This document shows positions 11,311 through 25,228 of a stretch of 64,000 nt of DNA, piece by piece. The notes beneath the pieces are model-generated. The model was not told the origin of the DNA. It worked only from the letters and a program-made list of their open reading frames with translations, and ran no database searches. Position 1 is the first letter of the stretch. Each line of letters begins with the position of its first letter. Source of the DNA: Branchiostoma floridae (Eukaryota > Chordata > Leptocardii > Amphioxiformes > Branchiostomatidae); assembly GCF_000003815.2 (NCBI RefSeq), contig NC_049996.1:9326715-9390714 (forward strand), in the 5' to 3' direction. The position numbers were made by a program, and so were the translations under genes.

Positions 11311-14300
11311 ACATATGTCGGTAGACCGATTGTTGTTACCGTTGACTAGTTAGTTTGTGCTGAACGATTTTCTACAGGAAATTCAATACGTCTTGATAAC
11401 ATATTTTATCGCCATTATACCTACAAGATTGACGTCCTTGCTTGTTTACAATGTCAAAACAAAATTTATGACAACATTCAATTTTTTAGTAGGAGTGCAG
11501 GCATGGCCAAATGTAGTAGGCATCCTTCCATCATCTCCACAGATCTACCATTGAAGATCATTGAAGAGTTGAGTAAAAATGTAAACTTTTGTTATGCTGG
11601 TAGAGGGTGCGTCTTCTAATATGTCTAGCTGATCAAATTGGACAACCGTCTTCAAACGTAAGAAGGAAAACGTAATCTCAGAAGTAAATGTAGTAAATTT
11701 AAGGTACGGACATCAAAGTCCGGGCTTTAATTTCAAATCGTTCACCAGGTCATTATACGGTAGGTGTTTATGCCTGGTCAGGAAAGCACTCAGCTATAAT
11801 TCCTCGTCGGTGGCGCTATCGATTGAGAGAAATCCTAGGAGCACAGCTTAATAACCATATGAAGTGTAGCGGACCCCTTAGAGACCAAGGGTGCAGGACA
11901 TCTGACAGAATGAGAGCGTACAACCTTAATATCAGGGTAAATGCGTCATATTGCAATATGTCAGAGTTAGTCCACAGAGGGAGTAGAACGTTTGGCTGAC
12001 ATGTTCCTAAATCCCCTCCTTTTTTCGATGTTTTTAGTCTGTTCACAGTAATTTTAAAGACTCCATTCGCAGCAATTTTAGACGCTCTCTACACTACAAT
12101 CAGCTATTGGGTCTCATCTACTATAAGCGATTGAATCATTCCCTTAGAGAAACGTAAAAGGATGCCGAAAACAATCTACCTTATGACTGACAGGGGGATC
12201 GAACAGGATTACGTTGAGAAGATATATAGAAATATCACCCCTTTCAACTATAGGACTTCAGTAAAGAAATTCCTCACTTAGGGAGTTTTGGAAATATAAG
12301 GCGTATATTTGACAGGAGTGGTCAATCGTTCCACTGGCGCCAAAAAGATCAATATCACATAATCAAATTACCAGGTATCGATCCTGCGGTGCTATAAGGG
12401 AGAGGTGGGTCCCTGTTGGAGGGATCAGCGCGGGAAACTGTTCCCAACCCACTCCCCTGCGCCTGTTCACCCGGCTGCTACTTACGTCGGTATCGATAGC
12501 CCAGTCAAGTGGATGTAATTAACGATTTGAAAGCAATCCGGATACACAAGGGGCGTTACAAGCTATCCTTTCAGGGATCGTCTACAAACTTTTCCCGATC
12601 TCCCCCAGAAATCATTTTTGTACAGCTTTAGTGGTAATCATCATCAGGTATGGTATATTCTAAATTTATGTTTCTCTATTACCTCCTTGGAAATGAAATT
12701 GTAATCAGTTGGTGTGTTTGTTTGTTAATTTGTGTCAGTGTGTGTCCGCGGTTATGAATGATAATATGAGCTACAGATTGTCAACATGACAAAACGTAAT
12801 GCCATAATGGTGTAAAAGAATACTTTGAGAATTCTAGCCTGATTAAATCTCGCTTATAGCAGCCCGCCCAACATCCGCCTGCGGGGAGGGGCCAGTTACA
12901 TCCCCGGACAGCAAACGGTTTGTGTTACACAGACTAGGAGATTCTAAAACGGTGGTTTGGCTTTGGTCCAATGTTGTAGACAGGAAGGATGGCTCATGGC
13001 TACACCCACGTGGGTTCTCAGACGTACCTACTTAGAGCTTGTATAGAATATTCAAAGATATCTAAGTGCTTGGGATTTTCATACTGTAAATTTCCTGCTG
13101 AAAATACACACGTATTTTGCGCAACGCACATGTATCTTCGTGTTCTAAATTTATATACATCTGATTAATAATAGACACTAAAACAATACCAGTACAAAGG
13201 TAGTTTGCCCTGGGTCCCCATGGTAAAGCATTCCCTTCCGATATATAGATGGTTGAAGTTTCCTGAATATATCGTGCCTTGACATTGATGTTGAGTACCA
13301 CCTTAAGCTAGAATGATGGCGCTCACAGATGAAGCTACGGTGACGTCTGCACTGACAGGTGTTCTGTTGTTGCCTTAAGGTGCGGTGGAACGACGAATGA
13401 CGTCAGTCCTTATCATTCCCGTCCGTGAGCCCGCAGATTACGCACATCGCTGTACGTTACGTTTCTCAGCTGAGTGCCTACATATCAACGAGATAGGGCT
13501 GTTTAGGAAGAACGAATGGGCATGAGATAGAATGTGTACAGTAGAGCTGGCTGTTTATCTCATTTCGTTGTACTTGAAAAGCGTTGTAGCTACATTTTCA
13601 TGCGATAGTGACATGTAGAAAATGTGTGGCATTATTTTGGCTGCAAACATTCTTCTGGTGAAAAATACCCTGTGAGATTTTTAAAATAGTTTTTTTGGTA
13701 AACAAGTGATAGAGGGGTGAAATCACATGTTTTAACGAACAGAAGATTCATGAGTTCCTTTTCTTGTATACATGTAAGAAAAATATAACACCCAGTCCCC
13801 CTATCTCATTTTTAGGAGAATCTTGATGGATGTTTTTAAAGAATTCTTCAATACCTCCTCTAGTAAAAAGAAATAAACCATAAAAATACCAGTGAGACTA
13901 GAAGAATGTGATGGATAATCTGGCACAGACCAATGGCCTACGGAATGTTTTTACATCCTTTCATCCTTCAATCACCAGTTTGGAGAACCCGATTCAAGCC
14001 ATATAAATCTTAATGCCGCCCAGAACTGTCGATTTGTTTCTAGATGCGAGGAAAAAATGATGGGTTGGCCACAACGCTGAGAGCTCTCTCGTTTGTCTTG
14101 TCTCTGTCGCTTGTCTTGCAAGAATACCACAGAATTGATCGATCATCTCATTGACTACAGTCGTTTCTTAAGTAATGTCGTCTCCTTACTGTTGTATGCC
14201 TACAAGTAATCATGTCATCAAAGACAATATCTGTGCATATCTAAGTAAAACATCCGTATGATTTGTTAGTAATGTAAGAAGGATGAATAGCAAGACTAAC

Positions 14301-14679
14301 CGTTACATACTGAGCAACCATTATATTTGAAAATTGTGTATTGTCTGTTTCTATTGAAATGCTTTCTCATCTGTCATATTAAAACCGATATTTCTAAGCT
14401 GTTTTTCGTATTTCTTTTTATTGAAGGTTGTTCAGCGACTAGTATCACACTTCCCTTGTTTCTTTCTCTGTTACCTTCTCAATGCTTGTGAACCTATTAG
14501 TCCCCTGCCAGTCAATCACATTTTGCACGCTGAAATACAATTTTCATAGTCAGGTTGGCAGCTTAACGACCATATTTGTCATAGATGCTCTAGCATCAGC
14601 GGTAAACCCTCACACCTATGACAGGCATGCTTCACATGCCAAGGAGATAAATGAGTTAGCCCGGTGGTGTAGACAAGCT
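11311..14679. other. No supported gene
   Basis: AT-rich sequence with short frames only. A B-box-like GTTCGATCCCC on the minus strand near 12195 may be a SINE scrap, but no body could be traced. Confidence 0.35.
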
Positions 14680-14950
14680 CATCATCATCATCATTAATTA
14701 TCCTCTATGAGGTGCAGCAAGAAAAGTTTGACTTCCAGAACAGTCTGTCTTTCATCGCTGTGAGAAGTCCAATTCTAGACCAGTTTCTGACACAATAAGT
14801 TTCTGTCAACTTAGTCTTGGGCGACCAACATGTTTCTTACAGAAATCAGGTGTCCAGAACAAGAGTTTTCCGGCTGGCTCTATACTACGAGCCACATGGC
14901 CGTCAAGGAGTAGTCGGCGGTGTTTAACAACAGATGTAACATGAAATGTA
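14680..14950 (-). mobile_element. Decayed non-LTR retrotransposon 3' end (reverse-transcriptase tail)
   Basis: Read on the minus strand, 14945 to 14806 gives RRLLLDGHVAR ... KLLF ... KKHVGRPRLS. This is a degraded form of the GHV.R ... GRP...W C-terminal signature of many LINE polymerases. Past an in-frame stop, other frames give a DFSQR-like and a TFLAAPHRG-like segment, as in LINE tails, and the element ends in an ATGATG microsatellite near 14685. The open frame continues upstream to 15132, but that part has no LINE similarity. It is a broken pseudogene fragment. Confidence 0.55.
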
Positions 14951-17320
14951 CATGAAACTCCATATGCATTACTCACGTTTTCAGTACATGCGAAGGACGG
15001 CAACAAACAATGATGTCCGCTTTCAACCATAAAACTTATATCCATCGTGTACAACTGTATATTTGCTGTCTGCACTTGCAGTGAATTGTAACTAACCATC
15101 GGTGGAAAACAACTGATTCGTACGTAGGACATAGGGGCAGAAAAATTACAATGAAAGCTTTTCGGAACTTGTGGTTAGTTTTATCTTTTACGACTTTTTA
15201 TTTGGCCGAACTAATATCCTACTAATCATTAAACAAATAGCCAACTTTAAACTTGATATTTCAAACTACAGGGAATTATACTTTGAAATCATTCTTGCTT
15301 TCCACACAATTTTGACACCAAGAAAACCATTAAAAAGAGTAGATTTCAATTTTCCTCCTGGGTAAACGCATGCACGATCATCAAGACCATGCTTAGTGCC
15401 ACAAGGGAATTTTGTGGGATTGAAAATCCATGTTAGCCACAAACTACCGGTCACTGAAGGATATAATTCCGATTCTCTTCAATCCCCCGTTTCTACCACC
15501 ATTGATTTCCTTCCTCCTGAATCACGGGGGTTGAACATACCTCTTACAGATGAACACAGTTTTGACTGATCTGGGTCAAACGGAAGGGTTGGAATTAGCC
15601 TCAAATGGAGAACGGCATCAAGAAATACGAGCCAATAAGTCAATCGAAGCTGTCGAACGGACGTACAGAAGGGATATATAACAGCGTGGTTCTATTGTCA
15701 CCAACGTTAAAATGATATACAGAACAGAGGGGATATTACGGCGTAGGTTTATGGTTACCAACGTTGAAATGAAGTATTGAAAAATTCTCTAGCATCAGGT
15801 GAACTTTATTAACAACCTTACAGTAATGTAAGAGAGTATACCATCATCCTGCAGTTTCAACCAGCCTCAAGCTAGGCAAACGTGGGTGAAACAGTTGCTG
15901 GAAGTGACCCTTTCCCTGACCAGGCCCGCTGCTTGTACGTAATACAAGATGTAATAAGAAGCAACGGCAATGGTCTATCATCCTTCTGCCTGATCAGCCG
16001 CCATCCTATCAGATACTCTCTCCCTCTAGGTGTTGGAGGGAAAGTTTTTTTATCAGCCAATCACACCTGCCAGACGAGGAATGGTTGTGATGTTCACCAG
16101 GCGTGTTGTATACCCAAAGGTAATTACACTGCCTGGATGTTTCCTGTAGTTTTTGTGAGATGATATCGAACAAGGCTACCCTTGAATCTTATACGTATAG
16201 GAAGCAGAATTCATCATTACATGTATCTAGTTGTACAAGCTTAACTACTACTTAACATAAATCCAGATCGATACTGTTCAACATGAGCTGAATTAAAAAG
16301 ATAATTCGGTTAAAAATTCGTTTGGGCAAGACTAAAATTCCTGAGCCAAAATTTAGTGTTAAGATGCAAAATTGACGTTGCTTTATCCCAATAAAGACAT
16401 CTGAAACATCCCCATTATATTGCGCAAAGACATTGTGCAATTTCCTCATTGAAAGGGATTTCTTACATCTACTGACACATTGTAACCAATACTGACTTGA
16501 TACTAGTTTATCTATTTGCATCACGTCCGTGGTATGCACGGATCTATGTATACCCAGCTAATTTCATTTGGCACAAATGTTACTCTAGCTTCACACGTAA
16601 TTGGTGAAAGATGGAAGATCATGCTCCAGCCCTTTAGACATGAGAAACACCGTCACAGATCTGTCCTAAGGTGACAAGATGTCCATTTTGATCTTGACAA
16701 TGAGATAGATGCTTCCATCGGCATAAGTGCAGATGAGAAGTGATTCTATCACAGCAAAGTACCTTGGACTCAAATTGAAGCTCGAGCTCAGGTTCTCAAG
16801 AGAAGAACATGAATTTTTGCCCAGGAGGGTTTTAGACAGTACTCTATCTTTATCACTGTATGATAGCAGAAGGTCTGGGAGTGGGAAGGTAAAATGAAAT
16901 ACATCTTTTCATGTTCTTCTTATCTAAAAACCCTTATCGCAGAAATAGCTTATGCGCTTAGTTTGATTGCTGGTTTGCTTTGGCTCGGTGCAACCAAACG
17001 TTGATCTCACAATCCAGCATATATGTATATACAGCAAGACATGGAAACGCAAATAAATAGTGTGTCTGCTTAGCTTGACATGGGATCTGAAATATCTGAT
17101 ACTCATGTGCAAATGATCAATAACTCTCTCATAAGAAGGTCAGTAAAAATCTTAGGTGATTACTTTTCGGTCCTATCTTTGAAAAAAAAATGTTATACAA
17201 AAAAATTAGAAACTGAATATTTTGCTGTGAAGTGTACAAATATATGATATTATCAAATTCAACTTAAGGGGATTTTCTTGGTTTTTTTTTCAACACAACT
17301 ATGCGTTTCTGTCATTCTGG
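14951..17320. other. No supported gene
   Basis: Nothing recognisable. A 93-codon plus-strand frame at 15882-16163 opposes a 62-codon minus frame, both unassigned. Near 15670 and 15725 there is an imperfect direct repeat (GGGATAT ... ACCAACGTTRAAATGA). Confidence 0.35.
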
Positions 17321-17324
17321 CAGG

Positions 17325-17375
17325 TGAAAAAGCAGGTGGCGAACGTTCTTGGCACCCTGGACAGGTTTGAATAAT
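17325..17375 (+). CDS. Possible short terminal exon (unassigned)
   Basis: A strong pyrimidine tract ending CTGGCAG precedes a helical-looking frame, VKKQVANVLGTLDRFE, then TAA; an internal GGACAG|GTTTGA could instead be a donor. No upstream exon was found, so this is only a splice-site-supported fragment. Confidence 0.2.
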
Positions 17376-18333
17376 GGGTGTCTCAGAGGTTTCGGCAGCG
17401 GATTTTATCGGGCCGGTACGGTGATGGAACTGAGCCCTCTCCTCCTGATCGAAAGGCATGTAAATGGCTGCAGTGCCGGTGACAAGGTGATCAATTACCC
17501 GCTAGATGAAAGCAGCTTCTCCTTCCTGAGGTGGAAACGTCCCAAGGTGAAATTCACGGCAGCTTGCTTCCAAGGATCTCCTCAGACAGCTCCAAAGAGG
17601 CAGTCTCCAATTCATTTGGTGAAAATTGCTTCTCGCCCGTCTGGCACGCCACCGATATTTGACAGGCTCTGGTTTCCAAGAGTTCACAGGTCTATGACTG
17701 TCATGAATGTCGTGTTTGGTTCAGTAGGCTCTCAGGCAATTCAACGTGAACATATCAAAAAGTTCTCACAATGTCGAGATTGCCATAACAAGTATCAAAA
17801 GAATTTATGGTACCAAATACAATTTGGGAACAGTGAAATCTGGAGGGTCAGTAACAATGAATTTTTTTACATCTGATGTCCATAAACATGATCATTAACA
17901 ACCTTACTGGCTATAGGCAATTCGGTCGTTAGACAGACAATGATGATTTTACATATACTGTGAATTTGATGTTGTTGAATCGGAAGAGGTGACGACACTA
18001 TACTGATGTTAACGGATCTAGGACGAGCAGCTCCGGATAATGGTTATCCAGGAAAAAAGTTAAATCAATAATACTGGCCATCAATTGCACACAGCCTTTA
18101 GCTAATAGCTACCGAGGGTCGATATCGCATTGAAGAGGTTTTATTGCAATTCCGTTCGGCAATGGAATCAGATAGCCATTATGCGGTCAACGACTTACAT
18201 GGATTCCAAGTCAGTCTCAATATGTTCAAAGACACCCTTATGATTTCAAAACATAAAACTCATTATCATTTTTTTAAAACAACGTCCCACCATCATACCT
18301 TTCAATATCGCATATATAGATATGTATGTACAT
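17376..18333. other. GC-richer stretch with long but unassigned frames
   Basis: A 175-codon plus-strand frame (17349-17876) is the longest in the window. All three minus frames under it also have long open parts; one contains TGEKQFSPNELETASLELSEE, which looks protein-like. No domain could be named on either strand. The higher GC here (about 17300-17700) probably lengthens the frames. Confidence 0.25.
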
Positions 18334-18460
18334 GCATGATTTACAAGTTAGAAAGTGCACCATATGTACCTTTTTATAATTAGGTGTGACTTGCGGCGAT
18401 GCATGATTTACAACATACAACGTGCACCACATGTACCTTTTAGGTGTGACTTGCGGCGAT
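18334..18460. repeat. Tandem duplication, ~60-67 bp unit
   Basis: Two adjacent copies, 18334-18400 and 18401-18460, each run from GCATGATTTACAA to TAGGTGTGACTTGCGGCGAT. The first carries a 7-base insertion in the middle. Confidence 0.75.
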
Positions 18461-21400
18461 ATTCTACCTTTGTCTGATACTTCTGTGTGGGTTCGTGAAA
18501 TTGAACACGTCATATCTTTGTCTCGTCTAGGTACTAGCACATTTTTCACGGTGTTTGATGAATAGAAGTTTTGCAACCAACTCCCACATGGACCTTCTAA
18601 TGAGCAATTAGCACATTGGTAGGTTCCATGATCTTAGCAAAAAAGACATTTGGTAGTTAAAAAAGAGCTTACGTTAAACAATGATGTATGACTATGACAG
18701 TATCAGCCCACAGAATATACAATGCACATTAATCACACAATTGTAACGTCTTTTTGCAGAGCCATACAAATGTGTGTGAGATTTCAGTAGAACAGCCAAT
18801 ATTCAATCAGACAACATGCGGAAATATTTCGAAAATAACTTGACATGATAAAGAATAAAGCATTGTTGTTGATTCTCCATACACCGTTTGTCAGTGGTAA
18901 TGAATATCCTCTCTCAATGGGCATTTGGGATGGTTAATGGGGATTGGTCAGTAAACGAAGAAAACAACAAATTATAAATAACGTAAGGAAGTTCGTACCT
19001 TTTTGCATGTAGAAAATCAAGCTCGACAGTTCGAATGTTTGGCCCAGCTGGCGTTGTGGCCACAAGTTCCTGTTGTGATGTAAAAAGATTCAGAGTTACC
19101 TATCTTGAAGACTTGTTCTTTAAAAAAAAATAACCAACGGAAACGATCTTTTGGAACTATACATATTTCAATGGCATATATCACGTATGCATGGGACGCT
19201 TAAATCTATTTTTGCAGTGGGCTTATAACGTTATTTTTTCAACTGTGAGCCATGTTAGACTAGTATTGCAAACTACGAACTTTTATGATCGATAACTAGA
19301 CATAGTTCATAGCTAATTAACTACATCGTCCTCGTAATTTCTACCTTCGATAGTCTGACCTTGGAGGATGATCTTTGTAACCTCAGCTCAGTGCTGGCAT
19401 GCGTATGTATCAAGCATTGTCAAGGAAATAATCCACCAATTTGTCTTAAACGAAATCAATAGAAACGTCCTGTAACTTCGGCCATGATCTTGAACTTGGC
19501 TCAGCATCGACGTCAGCTCGAAAAGTTTACCCCGCTAAAGCTGATTAGAAGACACATGCCGAAACCGCCAGCTATAGCACTATGAAGAGAGTAATACATC
19601 AGTAGCCTCTACTACTAGGCCTTCCTACGGGGGTGCGGGATCGTAGTATTCCGAAAAAAATAACGGGAAATTAACCAGGGGAGTCAGTCCACGCTAAGGT
19701 TCATGTTACCATCCGGCCAAAACCTCTGGTAGCAAAAACTCCTTTGGCAAACTATTCTCCCTATAATAGCCAGCGTAGTCAGTCTGGTGGAGACTTTTAC
19801 ATTAGATCTGTGCCCTCAGTCTAAAGCAACAGAAGAATAATGTGTCAGGAAAAGAGACTTTGAACCACAGGCAAGTGAGCAATTCCGTCCGAGAACCAAT
19901 TAAAGAGACTGCTTTCAAATGCTTAAAGCAGCCCATCTTTGCAGTCAATTTATTTCAGGCTTCTCGGTCCGCCTTTAATTCAGGCTGCTCTGTCTGCCAA
20001 GGTTATGTGCTTTGCCAAATAGGTTTCGATACAGTAAATCCTATAAGTCGACCAGGTTAAATCCTGTACCGCCAAGTTGAGTGGAGGGATTTCAAGCTTT
20101 GCTTCTGAATATGGATCATGTCTACTTTTTTCTACCCGAATAATACTTTCCAACTTTCGTGAACGCTGTAAGATCAATGATCGAAATGCTCGAAAAGTGG
20201 TCAGTATGGATCGACTTCTCGTTTAAAAGTTCTTATTGATGCAGTACTCTGTCGCTATATTCAGACTCTGTTGAAAGCTGTGGCAAAGCAAGGGCAAGTT
20301 ATGGGCGACGTTATGACTCGATGTACATTTGTACTTATTGACCATCAAATTCTCAAACGTTGGACTGTAGTAAAATGTGTCCTTATTATGTGTGTTCAGA
20401 CAGCTTATAAAAGGCAAAATTTTGATATACTTTTAACAGGTAGCCTGGGCACCATGCATGTAATTAGTTTATGGTCGCTTCTACACTTTCTGACGCCATA
20501 GTGATATCCAGGCTATGCAGCATTTCCACTCGAAATAGATTATTTTCACCTAGTCCATTACATTATAAGAGGAATCAAACTAACTCAAATGTGGTTACAA
20601 AACTTTGAAGACCGCCAGTGGGCACAATTTAACATACACTACTATAAGTAACAACCCTGGCTAAGAAGTCGAACTGGGTCATTGGAGTGGTTGTAGATTG
20701 GACAATCGATATGTAGAAAGTGAAGGGAAGGAACTGCCTATTCAGAACATTTCAGAGTAGTGGCACAGTCTTTTATCTTTAAATAGATACTGTATCAATT
20801 TTACTCAACTCACAACCGCCTTGCAGTTTAAACGTTCTAAACAGGTAACCAGGAGTTTATTACATATAAGTAATTAAAGGTGCTCACTCTGTTGTTGGCC
20901 TCCACACAAAAGGTAACGCGACTCAAAGATGCATTTATGTATGAAACAGATAGATTTGAAGCAGATTCTAAACAGAGCGGCATTTCTATAAAGAATTTGG
21001 AACCTGCAGAAAACACGCATAACTTTCAATTTGTATAACTCTAGCAACGGGACATTATATAGCTCGACGTCAGTGTAGAGCTTCAGTGTCCAACTAAGAA
21101 TAATAAGTATGCTCCATTTCTTCTTCTCCAAACAACTAAGGTCAATGCTTTTACCAGGCGACTGTCGCTGCTGTTACTGGTAAAATAGCTGACACCATGT
21201 AAAGCAAGCAAGTGGCAGGACAGAGCTGGTCACCATATAAATGTTATATTAATGCATATGATTAAGAATAAACAGAGCAGTAGTTTGTTACGCTAGACTA
21301 TGTAGATGCAAACATTATGAATCTGCTTGCAAAAAATGTTACCTTTCTAGTCTCGAACATGCTCTTGGTCTTGTACATCACTGATGCGTACCACAGCCCC

Positions 21401-23500
21401 ACATTCCCACATCTATTCAACATCGATTCCACAAAACAAACGTCTTGCCCACCTCGAGGTCACACGTCAACCTTTTGTGCCAAAGGTCACGTCAAGGGGA
21501 ATTTTCTGAGCTCTGGATCGTTCAGAGACATCTAAGGAAAATGCAGCAAGGAAACAGGAAGAATTGATAATAACTTTGAGGTCTCAGGACTCGTAGTCGT
21601 AGGACATCTATTTTAAAACTAGATGAGTAACTGCTGTCTCTATCTACAGATGGACGGCTCATTTGTTTGGGAATACTACAAATGCACTCCGTTTGAACTC
21701 CTAGTCCCGGAAAAAGATGCTTCCAGTTCTCCGACCGACCCTTGCTAAAACCTGTCTACCTAAACTTTTTTTGGCATTGACCACCGGCAAGAGGTTTCGA
21801 TGTAACATATGTGTGATGGAAATTTCACACGCTGATTAAGGCTTTGGACATAAAGTGCAGTAAACATTGTAGATTCTACTTCTTTGTTTAGTTATTTGAT
21901 GCTGATGTTTATACGGTGTGTATCAGTAAAATGTTATTGAAAATATACCAGTGTTCCGATACATTTCAGTTCTATATTGTATTGCATTTGTTGGATTACT
22001 TCGGCCAGAATCTACAAAAAGAGAAGCCTTATAGCTACCTTCCAACACTATTTTTCATGACCGTAATAGAAAACACGACATCGATTTCCAAGACCCTATG
22101 ACTTTTAGTCTCCACGTTTCAATATTTTTCCTTCCTTCAGTACAATTTCTCCCTACTTGTTCCTACATGACCTGTACCAATCCATTTTTGTATGCCGCTG
22201 ACTAAGATTTCTTTTTTGTCACTTATGAGCTTACGCTACGTGTACGTGTAAGTTTAGAAAGATAGCATTTCCTCCTCAATAAATTAGTCAAAGGCTTTTC
22301 TGATTGGTAGCCATCAGCCTCACAAGTTCAATGTCCCATCATAAAGTCTACATTCTCCATCCAGAGTCTACGCCATGGCCATTACCACAGCCAATGTAAT
22401 TCAATTACCAGGCACGTCTTACGACCGTCTTGTTCATGCAGGAGTCAGATAGGGGATCCCACAGTAATCATAACTACATACAAGAGGGATGGCTGGGCCC
22501 CGGGCAGTGCATGGAGATGCAATGGCTCTCACCCTATATAATCCTACTGGAAATTCTACCGTCACAACTACAGGCTGGGGTAATAACGGTAGTCCGGGCT
22601 GGGACCTGATGAGACACGATACGTCTTCTAATGACTGGAGGTCATGACCTTTTGACAGGTATCCCGGATGTTGGATATGAACGGTGCTTTGGAAAATACA
22701 GAAACTTTGAGAAAGGCATATTATTCTATCGATGTATTGCATTCGACAGGCACTACACAGAAGATTATTCTAGTTCATTCAAAGGGGCAAATCAAAAACA
22801 AAATCCTAGTATAATGACATAATGTACATGTAGATATGACAACCTGCTACAACTTATGTACAAAACTGTTCGTATTGCCACCATGAGACGTTTTCACAGG
22901 GCCGGCCGGATAAGTATCATTTTCATGATTCTCCCTGACGTACTATCTAATATCATCAAGAGTTCAAAAATACATGCAAGATGACCTATGGAAACAAACC
23001 ATAGTTTAACAACCCCCCTCCCCATGCAAATTTTGAAATTCCCGCCAATAAGTCTCGCTACTAACAAAGACATTCAAAGAGATGTTAAAACCTTTCACCA
23101 GCTTCACCACCACAACAACTGTAGGTAATGACTAACCTGACCTCCTGACACGTTCGGTAGCTGTTCGATTGGTATCTTTATTTAGAAACACGACCATTCA
23201 GCCTCAATAGTTGGTGGTAGTGACGATCAATGATGGTCATCAGGCGAAGAGGTCATAGGTCATAGGTTAGATGGCTCTTACCTCATTACCCACATAATGA
23301 TAGTTGTTTTGGAATGACGCGTAATTACTTAGTGCAGATGAATATATGATGTTTCAGATGTAGACGAATCCAGATAATTGGGTGTTTACTACATTCTAAT
23401 CACATTTAGATTATTACATAATAATACCATATGAAATTTCCGATAACACCAAAGGGGCTGATCCTGTGTGGTAAACAACAGAAAACTCTTATAAACATCT
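18461..23500. other. No supported gene
   Basis: AT-rich spacer. Frames of 60 to 102 codons are scattered on both strands without splice support or recognisable motifs. A small GC-richer patch at 22440 to 22660 has a 102-codon minus frame of unknown nature. Confidence 0.35.
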
Positions 23501-23503
23501 TAG

Positions 23504-23632
23504 AAACTTCTCTCAAGTGTATGAAGACAAAAGCTTGTGGTTCACAAAAATGGTACCAACTAATAAAAATTCTCAGTCTAGCTACTCTAGCAGTAGATTT
23601 ATTACATTCACTAGCAACAAAATGTGATTTAA
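23504..23632. repeat. Dispersed repeat, copy A (partner at 29500)
   Basis: About 125 bases from CTTCTCTCAAGTGTATG to TAGCAACAAAATRTGAT recur in the same orientation at 29500-29622 with a modest number of substitutions. No coding potential is evident. Confidence 0.6.
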
Positions 23633-23989
23633 GATTCAATATTTCATATACTACACATATTTCATGAAGGCACAAGTCAGCTCTGATCTACACAAGCTTA
23701 CCGTGGTGACTGGGCTTTCCGCAAAATTTGAAAATATTTCAAGCGTCAAATATCATTTTGATGAAATGAAGTTTATTGATCAGTTTTTATGAGGTTACGA
23801 GGGCTGTGCTGTGCGCTCGTTTGATACCTTAGCCAGGGGCACGTAATATAAAGTTTATTTTTTCATCAGTGGGGATATAAGAGTAAAGCCGTGTAAGTTC
23901 GCAAATATAAATGACACAGTTGTAAGGTAGGTCAACGCATCAATTGCTTGGTCAGTTAAGCCCGGGTTAGGCCTATACACTAGACGAAA

Positions 23990-24575
23990 AGACCGAATAT
24001 GTAGACGGATGCTGACGGATTCCAATTTGCAACACCTGACGGATGTTGACGTATGCTGACAAATGCTGACGGATCCCAAAAACCAGCACGGATCCCAAAA
24101 AATGACGGATCCCACTTGCATCCGCAACGCATTCGTAGGTATCCGTAACTCTCATCGGTGGATACAAACACAGAACCCGTATACTCAGTACTTCGTGACG
24201 GATGCTAACACTGCAATCGTATGGATACTTACTTATAATCACGGATTCGTTAGTATCTGTAAGCCACTAACTGATTCAAACATTGTATTCGTATGGATAC
24301 TTACTTTTAACGCAAACGAAAGAATACGTGGTCAGGATTCTTGTTTATCAGCGAAAAGTCTTCAGATGCAGACGAATACCAAGGATACGAATTTGCAACA
24401 TCCTGACGGATGCTGACGGATACCAAAGATTACCAAAAATCACGGATCCCATTCACATCCGTAACGCATTCGTTGGTATCCGAAACCCACGGTGGATACA
24501 AACACGGAATTCGTTTGCTTACTTACTTCGTGGCGGATGCTAACACAGCTTCCGTAAGAATACTTACTTTTTATG
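23990..24575. repeat. Complex tandem repeat rich in ACGGAT / GGATCC / GGATAC
   Basis: ACGGAT occurs at least ten times. A larger unit (ACGGATCCCA ... ATCCG.AACGCATTCGTNGG ... GGTGGATACAAACAC ... GGATGCTAACAC ... ATACTTACTT) is present at about 24105 and 24442, with a diverged partial copy near 24241. Spacing between the two full copies is about 337 bases. Local frames are repeat translations and are not genes. Confidence 0.65.
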
Positions 24576-24768
24576 TATGCGTGGCTAGCACTCTTGTTTT
24601 TGAGCATATATTTTATTTTTTTAGATTGGTCATATCTTTCCCCCTTTTTGTACCTCGGATACCACAGTTTGTAACGTCAATACAAGTAAGACAATCCACG
24701 TTACGCTAGATACCAGAATACTCGGATTCGTAAGGATGCGAAATGGGTTTTTTCTGCATTCGTGGCAA

Positions 24769-24847
24769 GATTACCAACAATGCACTGCTCCAGTGGATTG
24801 CTCCAGTGGAGGGGATTCCATTGGAGCAGTGCATTGTTGGTAATCTT
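24769..24847. repeat. Foldback hairpin with long arms
   Basis: Left arm GATTACCAACAATGCACTGC... and right arm ...GCAGTGCATTGTTGGTAATC are near-perfect inverted repeats of about 28 bases around a short loop that repeats part of the arm. A third diverged arm lies at 24892-24918 (GGGGCGGTGTATTGTGGGTA). Confidence 0.75.
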
Positions 24848-24929
24848 GGGATATCTTAAATATGCGACTCTGTATTTTTTTGCATCCGTACATTGGGGCG
24901 GTGTATTGTGGGTAATCCAATCGTTGTCT

Positions 24930-25228
24930 CTCTGACCAATCAGACTGCACATCAGTCAGTTTAAAAATAAAGCGGAGATATTCAGCGTTGTCCGTGAGGA
25001 CCGCAATCTTTTTGTACCTCAAACTTTGAGTTTTGAAACGTTGAACTCGGGATATGGATTTGTACACACGTGTGTGAACTTCTGTAGTAGGGTGATGTTG
25101 AGGCGGTGACCAAACTCAAGTGGCAGTCGACGGACGGGACGGCGAGGGACTGAAACAGCCAGCCCTGTTTTGTAGTTCGGCGTCCTGGAGCTATTTTACA
25201 TCACTGTCCTGCGGATCTCACGGCGAGG
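24930..25228 (+). promoter_or_regulatory. Possible promoter and non-coding first exon
   Basis: A consensus CCAAT box (GACCAATCAG, about 24936) precedes a GC-richer segment ending in a good donor, CACGGCGAG|GTATGT, at 25228. No useful ATG is present (the one found gives a 4-codon frame), so it would be a 5'-UTR or lncRNA exon. A possible second exon begins after CTCTTTTTCAG at about 25832. Confidence 0.3.

Noticed and set aside
14806-15132. 108-codon minus frame as a host gene
   Set aside because: Its C-terminal part is a degraded LINE polymerase tail; the upstream part has no support.
24063-24709. Overlapping plus and minus frames of 86-117 codons
   Set aside because: They are translations of the ACGGAT-rich repeat on both strands.
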